Under the pieces are notes generated by a model. The model saw only the letters and a list, made by a program, of their open reading frames with translations. It was not told the DNA's origin and did not search any database. A stretch of 61,333 nt of DNA from Streptomyces spinosisporus (GTDB taxonomy: Bacteria > Actinomycetota > Actinomycetes > Streptomycetales > Streptomycetaceae): the NCBI RefSeq assembly GCF_022698145.1, contig NZ_JALDAX010000031.1:1-61333 (forward strand), written 5' to 3'. Shown here piece after piece: positions 22,901 to 30,890 of this stretch. Position 1 is the stretch's first letter, and the number at the start of each line of letters is the position of its first letter. Position numbers and translations under genes: made by a program.

Positions 22901-24977
22901 AGTGCACGACGACCCGCCAGTCGCCGAGCTCGTCGCGGAAGCGCTCCACGACGATCGTGCGGTCGTCGGGGATGTGGCCGCAGGCCTCGCGCTGCTCGTC
23001 CAGATACGACAGGACGTTGTCCGCGGCCCAGGCGTCCAGGCCCGCCGCGAGCAGCCGCAGCCGGGCGTCCTCCTTGGGCAGCGAGCCGACCTCGCGCAGG
23101 AACTGGCCCACCGCGCGGCCCAGTTCGAGCGGGCGGCCCAGCTGGTCGCCCTTCCAGAAGGGGAGGCGGCCCGGAACGCCCGGAGCGGGGGAGACCAGGA
23201 CGCGGTCGCGTGTGATGTCCTCGATGCGCCAGGAGCTGGTGCCGAGCGTGAAGACGTCGCCCACGCGCGACTCGTAGACCATCTCCTCGTCCAGCTCGCC
23301 GACCCGGCCACCGCCCTTCTTCGGGTCGGATCCGGCGAGGAAGACGCCGAAGAGGCCGCGGTCGGGGATGGTGCCGCCGGAGGTGACCGCGAGCCGCTGG
23401 GCTCCGGGGCGGCCCGTGACCGTACCGGCCACGCGGTCCCACACCACGCGCGGGCGCAGCTCGGCGAAGGCGTCGGAGGGATAGCGGCCCGCGAGCATGT
23501 CCAGGACCGCCGTGAACGCCGACTCGGGGAGGGAGGCGAAGGGGGCGGCGCGGCGGACCGTGGCCAGCAGGTCGTCGACCTGCCAGGTGTCCAGTGCCGT
23601 CATCGCCACGAGCTGCTGGGCCAGGACGTCCAGGGGGTTGGCGGGGATCCTCAGCGACTCGATGGAGCCCGTGCGCATGCGCTCGGTGACGACCGCCGCC
23701 TGGACGAGGTCGCCGCGGTACTTGGGGAAGACCACTCCGGTGGAGACCGCGCCCACCTGGTGTCCCGCACGGCCGACGCGCTGCAGGCCGGAGGCGACGG
23801 AGGGCGGGGACTCCACCTGGACGACGAGGTCCACCGCGCCCATGTCGATGCCCAGCTCCAGGCTGGAGGTGGCGACCACGGCGGGCAGCCGGCCCGCCTT
23901 GAGGTCCTCCTCGACGAGGGCGCGCTGCTCCTTGGAGACCGAGCCGTGGTGGGCACGCGCGATGACGGGCGGGGCGCCCTGGGCCGCGCCCGAACCGCCC
24001 ATGAGCTCGGCGGGGGAGTGGTGTTCGTCCAGGGGCTCGCCGGTGGCGCGCTCGTAGGCGATCTCGTTGAGCCGGTTGCACAGGCGCTCCGCCAGGCGGC
24101 GGGAGTTGGCGAACACGATGGTGGAGCGGTGGGCCTGGACCAGGTCGGTGATCCGCTCCTCGACGTGCGGCCAGATGGACGGGCGCTCCGTGCCCTCGGA
24201 GCCGTCGGCGACCGGGGAGCCGCCCAGCTCGCCGAGGTCCTCGACCGGGACGACCACCGAGAGGTCGAACTCCTTGCCCGACGTCGGCTGGACGATCTCC
24301 ACCTTGCGGCGCGGCGAGAGATACCGCGCCACCTCGTCGACCGGCCGGACCGTCGCCGAGAGGCCGATGCGGCGGGCGGGCTTCGGCAGCAGTTCGTCCA
24401 GGCGCTCCAGGGAGAGCGCCAGATGGGCGCCGCGCTTGGTGCCCGCCACCGCGTGCACCTCGTCCAGGATCACCGTCTCGATGCCGGTCAGCGCGTCCCG
24501 CGTGGCCGACGTCAGCATCAGGAACAGGGACTCCGGGGTGGTGATCAGGATGTCCGGGGGCCGGGTGGACAGGGCGCGGCGCTCGGCGGCCGGGGTGTCG
24601 CCGGAGCGGATGCCCACCTTCACCTCGGGCTCGGGCAGGCCCAGGCGCACGGACTCCTGGCGGATGCCGGTCAGCGGGCTGCGGAGGTTGCGCTCGACGT
24701 CGACCGCGAGGGCCTTCAGCGGGGACACATACAGGACGCGGCAGCGTTTCTTGGGGTCCGCAGGCGGGGGTGTCGAGGCCAGCTGGTCCAGCGCCGCGAG
24801 GAATGCGGCCAGGGTCTTGCCCGAGCCGGTGGGGGCGACCACCAGCACGTCCGACCCCGCCCCGATGGCCTGCCACGCGCCCGCCTGGGCCGCGGTGGGC
24901 GCGGAGAAGGCCCCCGTGAACCAGCCGCGGGTCGCGGGGGAGAAGCCGTCGAGGGCTCGGTGTGCGGAGCTGACCAT
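19974..24977 (-). CDS. lhr: Lhr-family large ATP-dependent helicase
   Basis: The 1667-residue SF2 helicase belongs to the Lhr ('large helicase-related') family, DNA-damage-linked 3'-5' helicases. Motif I APTGSGKT is at 48-55, motif II DEVH at 172-175, and the second RecA domain carries ATSSLELGIDMG and RVGRAGH. A winged helix and the long Lhr C-terminal region follow. Residues about 1425-1545 are a low-complexity Asp/Pro/Gly/Ser linker (FGPHGDAPFGPPGDTPVGG), then a final domain ending LRLRA. The start MVSSAHRALDGF at 24977 lies exactly 7 nt after a RecA-NDp-like -10, predicting a leaderless, damage-inducible mRNA. In-frame sequence upstream lacks a better start. Confidence 0.92.
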   Translation of the reverse strand: MVSSAHRALDGFSPATRGWFTGAFSAPTAAQAGAWQAIGAGSDVLVVAPTGSGKTLAAFLAALDQLASTPPPADPKKRCRVLYVSPLKALAVDVERNLRSPLTGIRQESVRLGLPEPEVKVGIRSGDTPAAERRALSTRPPDILITTPESLFLMLTSATRDALTGIETVILDEVHAVAGTKRGAHLALSLERLDELLPKPARRIGLSATVRPVDEVARYLSPRRKVEIVQPTSGKEFDLSVVVPVEDLGELGGSPVADGSEGTERPSIWPHVEERITDLVQAHRSTIVFANSRRLAERLCNRLNEIAYERATGEPLDEHHSPAELMGGSGAAQGAPPVIARAHHGSVSKEQRALVEEDLKAGRLPAVVATSSLELGIDMGAVDLVVQVESPPSVASGLQRVGRAGHQVGAVSTGVVFPKYRGDLVQAAVVTERMRTGSIESLRIPANPLDVLAQQLVAMTALDTWQVDDLLATVRRAAPFASLPESAFTAVLDMLAGRYPSDAFAELRPRVVWDRVAGTVTGRPGAQRLAVTSGGTIPDRGLFGVFLAGSDPKKGGGRVGELDEEMVYESRVGDVFTLGTSSWRIEDITRDRVLVSPAPGVPGRLPFWKGDQLGRPLELGRAVGQFLREVGSLPKEDARLRLLAAGLDAWAADNVLSYLDEQREACGHIPDDRTIVVERFRDELGDWRVVVHSPFGAQVHAPWALALGAKLSERYGMDAQVMHADDGIVLRLPDADLMGLDLLDQEPMKAGTAYDAEQAPVGAADVVFDKGEVDQVVTDQVGGSALFASRFRECAARALLLPRRNPGRRTPLWQQRQRAAQLLEVASEFGSFPIVLEAVRECLQDVFDVPGLAELMGDLESRKVRLVEVTTPEPSPFARSLLFGYVAQFLYEGDSPLAERRAAALSLDSRLLAELLGQAELRELLDAEVLGELEQELQWLTEDRRIKDAEGVADLLRMLGPLTDAELAERGAEPQWAQELAAARRAIKVRIAGADHWAAIEDAGRLRDALGTALPVGVPEAFTEPVKDPLGDLLARHARTHGPFTSATAAARFGLGVAVTEGALQRLAVGGRVVQGEFHPAGIGQEWCDAAVLRRLRRRSLAALRHELEPVAPAALAQFLPQWQHIGKGHGLRGIDGLVRAVEQLQGASVPASALEKLVLPSRVANYAPAMLDELTSAGELVWAGAGALPGKDGWVSLYLADAAPLLLPPPHPLELTALHQSVLDALSGGYGLFFRQIAEQVRATTHPEATDPQLADAVWDLAWSGRLTNDTLSPMRSLLGSGRTAGSTAHRAKRNVPRGRYGSLTAAARTASRSGPPTVAGRWSLLSAREADPTVRAHALARILLDRHGVVTRGAVSAEGVEGGFSATYRILSVFEESGQARRGYVVEGLGAAQFAMDGAVDRLRAVSNARDRGETLPQPSPDGAPDGFAPSGSDSSDDPFDDPSHGRAFEGTEAPYTDFDAPFGPHGDAPFGPPGDTPVGGESHGSTADGFAPWNPRTAPHEYTSPRDFPPARGGQRFGPGPGQGPSGRRTRSSSDSRAVVLAAADPANAYGAALPWPEPPTGAGHKPGRKAGSLVVLVDGELTLYMERGGKTLLAWPADPDGTATDDPRLQEAAQALAAAAKAGSLGTVTVERVNGASALTSPIGTLLEGAGFIATPRGLRLRA

Positions 24978-24983
24978 GCGTCC

Positions 24984-25006
24984 ATCCTGCACCCGCCCAC
25001 TGACAA
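24984..25006 (-). promoter_or_regulatory. RecA-NDp (PafBC-type) promoter of lhr, leaderless
   Basis: On the minus strand TTGTCAGTGGG (25006-24996; 10 of 11 to TTGTCAGTGGC) is followed by 6 nt and CAGGAT (24989-24984). The lhr ATG begins 7 nt after the hexamer. Confidence 0.65.
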
Positions 25007-25112
25007 ACGGGCTGACCTGCGGTGATGCCGCGCCGGAGAGTGCCCGGCGGTCCCGCGCCGAACGCGTTCCGGCGCATCCTCCCCACGGTGCGGTCTGGCG
25101 GAGAATGGAGGC

Positions 25113-26078
25113 ATGGCGGGTTCGAGGAAGGAGGCGGCGCGGCACTGGCAGTACGCCGAGCTGCCCGGGGTCGATCTGCTGCGCGCCCGGTACATCCGCA
25201 AGACGTTCGTCCGGCACACCCACGAGAACTTCGTCATCGCCGCCATCGCGGACGGGGTCGAGGTCTTCCACCACCGCGGCGCCGACCAGTACGCCGGCGC
25301 CGGGGCGCTCGCACTCGTCAACCCGGACACCACGCACACCGGGCGGGCCGGAGTGCCCGAGGGCTGGCGGTACGGGGCCATCTACCCCTCGCCCGAGGTC
25401 GTGGCCGAGATCGCGGCGGAGACCACCCTCATACGCGGGACGCCCGGGTTCGTCAGCCCGGTGCTCGACGATCCGTACGCCGTGCGGCTGGTGCACCAGG
25501 TGCTGCGCGCCACGGAGGACGGCAACGCCCTGGCCGCCGACACCCTGCTGCGCGTCGCCGTGACCAGGCTGCTCCGGCTGAACGGCGGGCCGCTGCCGCA
25601 GCGGGAGGTGCGCACGGCGGGAGCCCGGATCGCGGCACGCGCGCGTGCGGAGCTGCAGGAGCGGATGGCGGAGCCGCCGACCCTGGAGCGACTCGCGGCC
25701 GACCTCGGCACCAGCCCGTTCGCGCTGCTGCGGGCATTCCGGGACGCCTACGGCATGCCACCCCACACCTGGCTCACCGACGCCCGGGTGCGGCAGGCGC
25801 GGCGGCTGCTGGACGCCGGCACCACGCCCGCACAGGCGGCCGTCGCCGTGGGGTTCACCGATCAGCCGCACCTGAACCGGCACTTCACCCGGATCGTGGG
25901 CGTGCCCCCGGGCGCGTACCGGCGTGAGCGCAAGAACGTACAAGACGCGCGAGGCCGACTGCTCCTACCGTCCGACGCGTGGCAGAACAGACAGCTCTCG
26001 CAGACATACGGTCCGACGACGACGGAAAAACCGACGCCGCCGTCGTACGGGACGCCCTCGGAGTCGGCGTCGCCGTAG
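25113..26078 (+). CDS. AraC-family transcriptional regulator
   Basis: This 321-residue regulator has an N-terminal AraC_binding cupin (about 15-145: HTHENFVIAAIADGVEVF, then GAGALALVNPDTTHTG). The C-terminal double HTH (about 170-270) includes LERLAADLGTSPFALLRAFRDAYGM and PAQAAVAVGFTDQPHLNRHFTRIVG. A tail of about 45 residues after the HTH overlaps azlC by 100 bp in another frame. It diverges from lhr and is followed by azlCD, so it probably controls branched-chain amino acid export, as do other AraC/Lrp regulators beside azlCD. ATG at 25113 is 135 bp from lhr. Confidence 0.88.
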   Translation: MAGSRKEAARHWQYAELPGVDLLRARYIRKTFVRHTHENFVIAAIADGVEVFHHRGADQYAGAGALALVNPDTTHTGRAGVPEGWRYGAIYPSPEVVAEIAAETTLIRGTPGFVSPVLDDPYAVRLVHQVLRATEDGNALAADTLLRVAVTRLLRLNGGPLPQREVRTAGARIAARARAELQERMAEPPTLERLAADLGTSPFALLRAFRDAYGMPPHTWLTDARVRQARRLLDAGTTPAQAAVAVGFTDQPHLNRHFTRIVGVPPGAYRRERKNVQDARGRLLLPSDAWQNRQLSQTYGPTTTEKPTPPSYGTPSESASP

Positions 26079-26782
26079 GACTGTCCGGCTTCGCCTTCGG
26101 GGTGACCTCCGCCGGAAGCGGGCTCACACTGCTGCAGACCTGCGCGCTCAGCCTGCTGGTGTTCACCGGCGCCTCCCAGTTCGCCCTCGTGGGGGCGCTG
26201 GCGGCCGGGGGCAACCCGCTCACGGCGGCAGCGGGCGCCTTCTTCCTGGGGGTCCGCAACGCCTTCTACGGGCTGCGTCTGTCCCAACTGCTCGCCCTCC
26301 CGCGCGCGGTGCGGCCGTTCGCCGCCCAATGGGTCATCGACGAGACGACCGCGGTCGCGCTGGCGCAGCCCACGCGGCGGGCCACGCGGATCGGCTTCGC
26401 CGTCACCGGGCTCAGCCTCTACATCCTGTGGAACCTCACCACGCTGCTCGGGCAACTGGGCGCCCAGGCCATCGGGGACACCGCCGCATGGGGCCTCGAC
26501 GCGGCCGGACCCGCCGTCTTTCTGGCGCTGCTCGCGCCGATGCTCAAGACCACCACCGAGCGCGCCGTCGCCGGCCTCGCGGTCCTCCTGGGGCTCGGTC
26601 TGCTGCCCGTGCTGCCCGCCGGAGTGCCCGTCCTGGCAGCGGCGCTCGCAGCACCCGCCGTGCTCTGCCTGGAGGGCCGCCGCAGGGGCACGTCGCGCGG
26701 CCACGCGCGCGTGGACGACGCGTCGGACGCAGAGGGATCGGCCGCAGGGGGATCGGACGCAGAAGGAGAGGAAGCCCGTTGA
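25979..26782 (+). CDS. azlC: AzlC-family branched-chain amino acid exporter, large subunit
   Basis: The 267-residue inner-membrane protein has the AzlC signature region (ALGVGVAVGLSGFAFGVTSAGSG, FTGASQFALVG, FFLGVRNAFYGLRLS) and about seven hydrophobic helices. AzlC with AzlD exports branched-chain amino acids or analogues. About 22 hydrophilic residues precede the first helix, and the C-terminal 35 residues are Asp/Gly/Ala-rich. GTG at 25979 lies inside the AraC gene, and no other good start occurs before the first helix, so the overlap is real unless one frame is mis-sequenced. The stop overlaps the azlD start (TTGA). Confidence 0.85.
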   Translation: MAEQTALADIRSDDDGKTDAAVVRDALGVGVAVGLSGFAFGVTSAGSGLTLLQTCALSLLVFTGASQFALVGALAAGGNPLTAAAGAFFLGVRNAFYGLRLSQLLALPRAVRPFAAQWVIDETTAVALAQPTRRATRIGFAVTGLSLYILWNLTTLLGQLGAQAIGDTAAWGLDAAGPAVFLALLAPMLKTTTERAVAGLAVLLGLGLLPVLPAGVPVLAAALAAPAVLCLEGRRRGTSRGHARVDDASDAEGSAAGGSDAEGEEAR

Positions 26783-27087
26783 ACACCTGGATCGCCATCG
26801 GCGCGACCGCCGTCGGTTGCTACGCCGTTAAGCTCGCCGGGCTGCTGGTGCCCGCGGGCGCCCTGGAGCGGCCGCTCGTCAGGCGTCTGGCCGCGCTGCT
26901 CCCGGTGGCCCTCCTCGCCGCCCTCACGGCGCAGCAGACCTTCCCCGACGGGCACACGCTGGTGCTCGACGCGAGGGTCGCGGGGCTCGGCGCGGCCGCC
27001 GTGGCGCTGGTCCTGCGCGCCCCGTTCCTGCTCGTCGTGGCGGCGGCCGTGCTGGTGACCGCCGGGGTACGGGCCATGGGCGGTTGA
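26779..27087 (+). CDS. azlD: AzlD-family branched-chain amino acid exporter, small subunit
   Basis: This 102-residue membrane protein starts with TTG and has AAGGAG about 10 nt upstream. Four hydrophobic stretches cover most of its length (NTWIAIGATAVGCYAVKLAGL, LAALLPVALLAALTA, GLGAAAVALVLRAPFL, VVAAAVLVTAGV). This is the AzlD fold and order. The 4-bp overlap with azlC indicates translational coupling of the two subunits. Confidence 0.85.
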   Translation: MNTWIAIGATAVGCYAVKLAGLLVPAGALERPLVRRLAALLPVALLAALTAQQTFPDGHTLVLDARVAGLGAAAVALVLRAPFLLVVAAAVLVTAGVRAMGG

Positions 27088-27126
27088 CGGCACCGGGCGG
27101 TGACCCGGGACATGCGGGGCCGGCGA

Positions 27127-28101
27127 TCAGCCGAGGGGGCGGCCGTGCGCCCTGAGCGTGCACAGCGCCTCGATCGTCGCCATGGGGCGGGCCTCCAGGG
27201 AGGTGCCCGGTGCCCACGGGTGCTCGGGATGCCACCCACGCGTCGAGGCGTGGGGCAGGAGCGGCCAGCCGCCGTCGTCCTGCTGCGCATCCGCGAGGTG
27301 GTCGAGCGAGCGGGCCATCTCGGCATCCGTGAACCACGCGCGGGCGAGCGAACCCGGGGTCTTCGCGTAGTCGTGCGGGAAATGGTGCTCGCCGGGCCCG
27401 TAGCCGGACGCGACCGGCCACATGTCGAGCCGGTCGGGCTCCAGCACCGCGAGCCGCTGCGCGCGCACCAGGCGGCCGAGGCGGTCGGCGGCCGCCTCCG
27501 CGCGCGGGCGGTCGGGAACGGAGTCCAGGAAGGCCACCGCGGCCTGGATCTCGTAGGGATGGGACTTCTCCAGCGACTCGATCGCCTGCCAGCAGAAGTC
27601 CGTGGCCCTGAACAGCCAGGCGTGCCACACCTCATTGCGGTGCAACAGGCCCACCACCGGCCCTGTGGCGAGGAGTTCGCTCGGCGGATCGTCCACGACC
27701 TGGAAGAACGGGGCCGTCGGATAGCGGCGCTGGCCGGGAAGGATCGCCGGCAGCGCGCCGTCAGCCGTCGAGACGGCGGTCAGATAGCGGCACACGCGTT
27801 CCGCTCGCTGCCCGCCGCAGCGCCCGATGGCGTCCAGGACGCGCAGCGCGCGCCCGGTGTGCAGCGGCTGGCTGACCGGGCCGCGCAGATCGGGCTCCAG
27901 GGCGTGGCCGTACCCGCCGTCCTCGTTGCGGTAGGCGTCCAGCGCGCACTCCACGGGGTCCGCGGCCCCGTTGAGGAAGTGGTGTGCGAAGAGGCGCTGT
28001 TCCAGCACGCGCGCGGTGAGCCAGACGAAGTGCTCGGCACGCAAGAGCGGGGAGCGCGCCGGGGACGGGGCAGGGAGTGGGGTAGCTCCTGTTTCGGGCA
28101 T
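27127..28101 (-). CDS. Prenyltransferase/terpene-cyclase-like alpha-toroid protein
   Basis: This 324-residue soluble protein has repeats typical of the alpha/alpha-toroid fold: YRNEDGGYGHALEPDL, a helical middle, and AQQDDGGWPLLPHASTRGWHPEHPW, which resembles a QW motif. Neither the DxDD cyclase motif nor the zinc site of protein prenyltransferases is evident, so catalysis is doubtful and the substrate is unknown. The ATG lies 7 nt after TACGGT (28114-28109), suggesting a leaderless mRNA. It diverges from the DUF3046 gene and meets azlD tail to tail. Confidence 0.65.
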   Translation of the reverse strand: MPETGATPLPAPSPARSPLLRAEHFVWLTARVLEQRLFAHHFLNGAADPVECALDAYRNEDGGYGHALEPDLRGPVSQPLHTGRALRVLDAIGRCGGQRAERVCRYLTAVSTADGALPAILPGQRRYPTAPFFQVVDDPPSELLATGPVVGLLHRNEVWHAWLFRATDFCWQAIESLEKSHPYEIQAAVAFLDSVPDRPRAEAAADRLGRLVRAQRLAVLEPDRLDMWPVASGYGPGEHHFPHDYAKTPGSLARAWFTDAEMARSLDHLADAQQDDGGWPLLPHASTRGWHPEHPWAPGTSLEARPMATIEALCTLRAHGRPLG

Positions 28102-28180
28102 GCGTCAGACCGTAGGGCGGAAAGCGGTCTCGGCAACGGGTACCTGCTCAGGCCCACCCCTGGAGCGGGATACTGGAGTC

Positions 28181-28375
28181 ATGCGGTTGACGGTCTTCTG
28201 GCAGCGGATGGCGGATCACTTCGGTCCGGGATACGCCGACACCTTCGCGCGCGACCACGTGATGGCGGAGCTCGGGGGTCGTACGGTGCACGAGGCACTG
28301 GACGCCGGCTGGGACGCCAAGGACGTGTGGCGTGTGGTCTGCACGGTCATGGACGTTCCGGGGGAGAAGCGCTGA
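28181..28375 (+). CDS. DUF3046 family small protein
   Basis: The 64-residue protein (MRLTVFWQRMADHFGPGYAD ... VWRVVCTVMDVP) is the actinobacterial DUF3046 family, commonly found upstream of recA. Its function is unknown. The ATG at 28181 is preceded by GGAG at only 2-3 nt and by GATACT at 6 nt, so either a tight ribosome binding site or a leaderless start is possible. Confidence 0.85.
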   Translation: MRLTVFWQRMADHFGPGYADTFARDHVMAELGGRTVHEALDAGWDAKDVWRVVCTVMDVPGEKR

Positions 28376-28417
28376 TCGGTCACGAAGATCGCAGGGCGGC
28401 AGCGGATTGTCGGACCG

Positions 28418-29725
28418 GTGGGCGAGACTTGGTCCGTGGCACCCACTGACGAGACCGGGCAGTCGTCCCGGCAGGCATCCCCCTTCGGCACCACGCCGCC
28501 CGGACGGCCCCCGGCCGAGGGCGCCGCGGGACAGGGCGTCGGCATGCCGCGCTGGCTGCCGCGCGCGGTGCTGCTCGTGCTCGGCCTCTACGCCGTCTTC
28601 CAGCTGGGTACTTGGGCCTTCCACCAGCTCACCGGCCTGCTGATCAACATCCTCATCGCGTTCTTCCTGGCCCTCGCCATCGAGCCCGCGGTGAGCTGGA
28701 TGGCCACACGCGGTCTGCGCAGGGGGCTGGCCGCCGCTCTCGTGTTCCTCGCCGTGATGATCGTGTCCGCCGGGTTCATCACCTTGCTCGGCTCGATGCT
28801 GGCGGGCCAGATCATCAAGATCGTCGAGGACTTCCCGGACTATCTCGACTCCGTCATCAACTGGGTCAACACGCACTTCCACACCGATCTGAAGCGGGTG
28901 GACGTCCAGGAGGGCCTGCTGCGCTCCGACTGGCTGCGCAACTACGTGCAGCACAGCGCCACCGGTGTTCTGGACGTCTCCGCGCAGGTCCTCGGGGGCC
29001 TCTTCCAGCTGCTGACGGTCGCGCTGTTCTCGTTCTACTTCGCCGCCGACGGACCCCGGCTGCGGCGCGCGATCTGCTCCGTACTGCCGCCGGCGCGCCA
29101 GGCCGAGGTGCTGCGTGCGTGGGAGATCGCCGTCAACAAGACCGGCGGCTACATCTACTCGCGCGGTCTGATGGCCCTCATCTCCGGTATAGCGCACTAC
29201 ATCCTGCTGCAGATCCTGGGCGTGCCCTACGCGCCCGTGCTGGGCGTCTGGGTGGGCCTGGTCTCGCAGTTCATTCCGACCATCGGCACCTATCTCGCGG
29301 GCGCGCTGCCCATGCTGATCGCGTTCACCGTCGATCCCTGGTACGCGCTGTGGGTGCTGATCTTCGTCGTCATATACCAGCAGTTCGAGAACTACATGCT
29401 GCAGCCCAAGCTGACCTCGAAGACCGTCGACATCCACCCGGCCGTCGCGTTCGGCTCGGTCATCGCAGGCACCGCCCTCCTCGGCGCCGTCGGCGCGCTG
29501 ATCGCCATCCCCGCGGTCGCCACGCTGCAGGCGTTCCTGGGGGCGTATGTGAAGCGGTACGCGGTCACGGACGACCCTCGGGTCCACGGCCACCGGAGGG
29601 GGGAACCGGGACGGCCCGGCCTGTTCACGCGCGCGCGGCAGGTATGGGCGCGGCGGCAGGGGGCCGCACAGGACGACTCGGACGAGCCCGGGGAGGGCTC
29701 CTCCGGGTCCGCCGGCGGTCAGTAG
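28418..29725 (+). CDS. AI-2E family transporter (PerM/YhhQ-like membrane protein)
   Basis: The 435-residue membrane protein belongs to the AI-2E transporter superfamily (about eight helices). Features are paired N-terminal helices (PRAVLLVLGLYAVFQLGTW; INILIAFFLALAIEPAVSW), a long soluble middle segment (about 140-200), and the C-terminal signature GVLVGLVSQFIPTIGTYLAG-like motif with FENYMLQPKLTSKTVDIHP. The C-terminus is a charged cytoplasmic tail. Substrates in this superfamily range from autoinducer-2 to ions, so none is assigned. GTG at 28418 is used; GTG at 28436 is equally possible. It overlaps the convergent gene by 7 bp. Confidence 0.82.
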   Translation: MGETWSVAPTDETGQSSRQASPFGTTPPGRPPAEGAAGQGVGMPRWLPRAVLLVLGLYAVFQLGTWAFHQLTGLLINILIAFFLALAIEPAVSWMATRGLRRGLAAALVFLAVMIVSAGFITLLGSMLAGQIIKIVEDFPDYLDSVINWVNTHFHTDLKRVDVQEGLLRSDWLRNYVQHSATGVLDVSAQVLGGLFQLLTVALFSFYFAADGPRLRRAICSVLPPARQAEVLRAWEIAVNKTGGYIYSRGLMALISGIAHYILLQILGVPYAPVLGVWVGLVSQFIPTIGTYLAGALPMLIAFTVDPWYALWVLIFVVIYQQFENYMLQPKLTSKTVDIHPAVAFGSVIAGTALLGAVGALIAIPAVATLQAFLGAYVKRYAVTDDPRVHGHRRGEPGRPGLFTRARQVWARRQGAAQDDSDEPGEGSSGSAGGQ

Positions 29726-30573
29726 GTGAACACGGCCCACACCCCGGCGCCGACGACGGCCACCACGTAGCAACCGATCGCCGCCGTGACGATGCGGCGC
29801 CGCACCGGCTCGCTCCAGGAGGTGCGGGACAGCAGCCAGGCCAGCACCGGCAGGACCAGGACCGCGTGCAGGCTGACCCCGTGGAGCGGCTTGAGAGGGG
29901 CCGTCGAGTGGTACGCCGCCTCCTGGTGGCCGGTGCGCGTGAGCACGACTCCGCGCGCGATCATCGCGGCGCCCGAGGCGAGCCCGACGAGCAGGATCGC
30001 GAAGCCGGAGCGGACGGCGAGGTCCATCCCCGCGGGACCCGTGGGCCGTTGCCGGAACGAGGCCAGGGCGAACACGGTGAGCAGCACCACCAGGACCCCG
30101 CCGCCCACCGCGAGCGTCATGGACACCGCGGTGTCGAACGGCGTCTCCATGTCGAGGTGAGAGGGCACCCGGCGCCAGGCCTGGAGCGTGATGCCGCCGA
30201 CCTCCACGACACAGTCGACGGCGAACACGGCCAGCAGCAGGGCCCGCAGCCGCGGACTCACGCGCAGATAGGACGTCACCCAGGTGACCGCGATCAGCGT
30301 CGCCCCGAAGGACACCCCGAACGTGACGGGCTTGCGCCACGAGACGGGCCCGTACCAGGGGCCTCCGTCGACGGCGAAGACCCCCAGGTGCACGAGACCG
30401 GAGAGCACCAGCAGCAGACCGACACCAAGGACGACCCGCTCCACGGACGACATCCCGGACCACCACGCCGCCGAGCCCGACGACCTTGCCCTCAGCGCCG
30501 CGGAGCGGGCCGCGTCAACGGCGGAGGAGCGTGCCGCCCCCCTGATCCTCAAGGTGCTCTTCTCGGTCTCCAT
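29719..30573 (-). CDS. Polytopic membrane protein of unknown function
   Basis: This 284-residue protein has about seven hydrophobic helices (for example VVLGVGLLLVLSGLVHLGVF, FGVSFGATLIAVTWVTSYL, LAVGGGVLVVLLTVFALASF, LHAVLVLPVLAWLLS, AAIGCYVVAVVGAGVWAVF). The motif WYGPVSWRKPVTFGVSFG and the segment STAPLKPLHGVSLHAV are conserved-looking. No family with a known role is recognised. ATG at 30573 has GAGG about 9 nt upstream. It shares the recA intergenic region but reads away from recA. Confidence 0.75.
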   Translation of the reverse strand: METEKSTLRIRGAARSSAVDAARSAALRARSSGSAAWWSGMSSVERVVLGVGLLLVLSGLVHLGVFAVDGGPWYGPVSWRKPVTFGVSFGATLIAVTWVTSYLRVSPRLRALLLAVFAVDCVVEVGGITLQAWRRVPSHLDMETPFDTAVSMTLAVGGGVLVVLLTVFALASFRQRPTGPAGMDLAVRSGFAILLVGLASGAAMIARGVVLTRTGHQEAAYHSTAPLKPLHGVSLHAVLVLPVLAWLLSRTSWSEPVRRRIVTAAIGCYVVAVVGAGVWAVFTY

Positions 30574-30700
30574 GCCCTCAGCCTCGCGAGAACCCCTCCG
30601 CGCGTCGTCGTCCCGCCGAAGACACCCGGCGTACGCCGCGGGAAGTAGCGAGGGCCCCAACTCGGCGTGGACACAGTCTCGGAGGTGTCGCGTGGTGCGC

Positions 30701-30730
30701 TTGACACGAAAATCGAACATCCATTCTTAT
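30701..30730 (+). promoter_or_regulatory. recA promoter 1 (-35 TTGACA, -10 TCTTAT)
   Basis: TTGACA (30701-30706), an 18-nt spacer and TCTTAT (30725-30730) form a strong vegetative promoter giving a leader of about 150 nt. The spacer and the -10 overlap the LexA-like box, so LexA would block RNA polymerase. Confidence 0.7.
30715..30726. promoter_or_regulatory. LexA-type SOS box of recA
   Basis: GAACATCCATTC fits the actinobacterial SOS box GAAC-N4-GTTC with one mismatch in the right half, and the left half is preceded by TC (TCGAAC). The same imperfect box is known before recA of S. lividans and S. coelicolor. Confidence 0.8.
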
Positions 30731-30824
30731 GGAGGCTCCGGTGAAGTCCTCGACGGGTGTTTCGACATGGTTTCGACGGAGAAGTACCCGAGTTATCCAC
30801 AGGCCGGACGGGCGTCGGGGCGCA

Positions 30825-30847
30825 TTGTCAGTGGCAGGCGTTAGCGT
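30825..30847 (+). promoter_or_regulatory. RecA-NDp (PafBC-type) promoter 2 of recA
   Basis: TTGTCAGTGGC (30825-30835) matches the RecA-NDp -35 region exactly, followed by 6 nt and TAGCGT (30842-30847). Transcription should start near 30854, about 37 nt before the recA ATG. In mycobacteria this promoter class is activated by PafBC independently of LexA. Confidence 0.85.
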
Positions 30848-30890
30848 CTTTGACGTGAAGCGATCGACTCAAGCAAATCGGGTGGAACCC

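Larger units (their letters stand above)
30574..30890. promoter_or_regulatory. recA upstream region with two promoters
   Basis: These 317 bp between divergent genes carry the recA control region: a housekeeping-type promoter with an internal LexA-like box at 30701-30730 and a RecA-NDp promoter at 30825-30847, described separately. The remainder shows no further gene; short open frames running into recA from upstream have no ribosome binding site. Confidence 0.7.
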
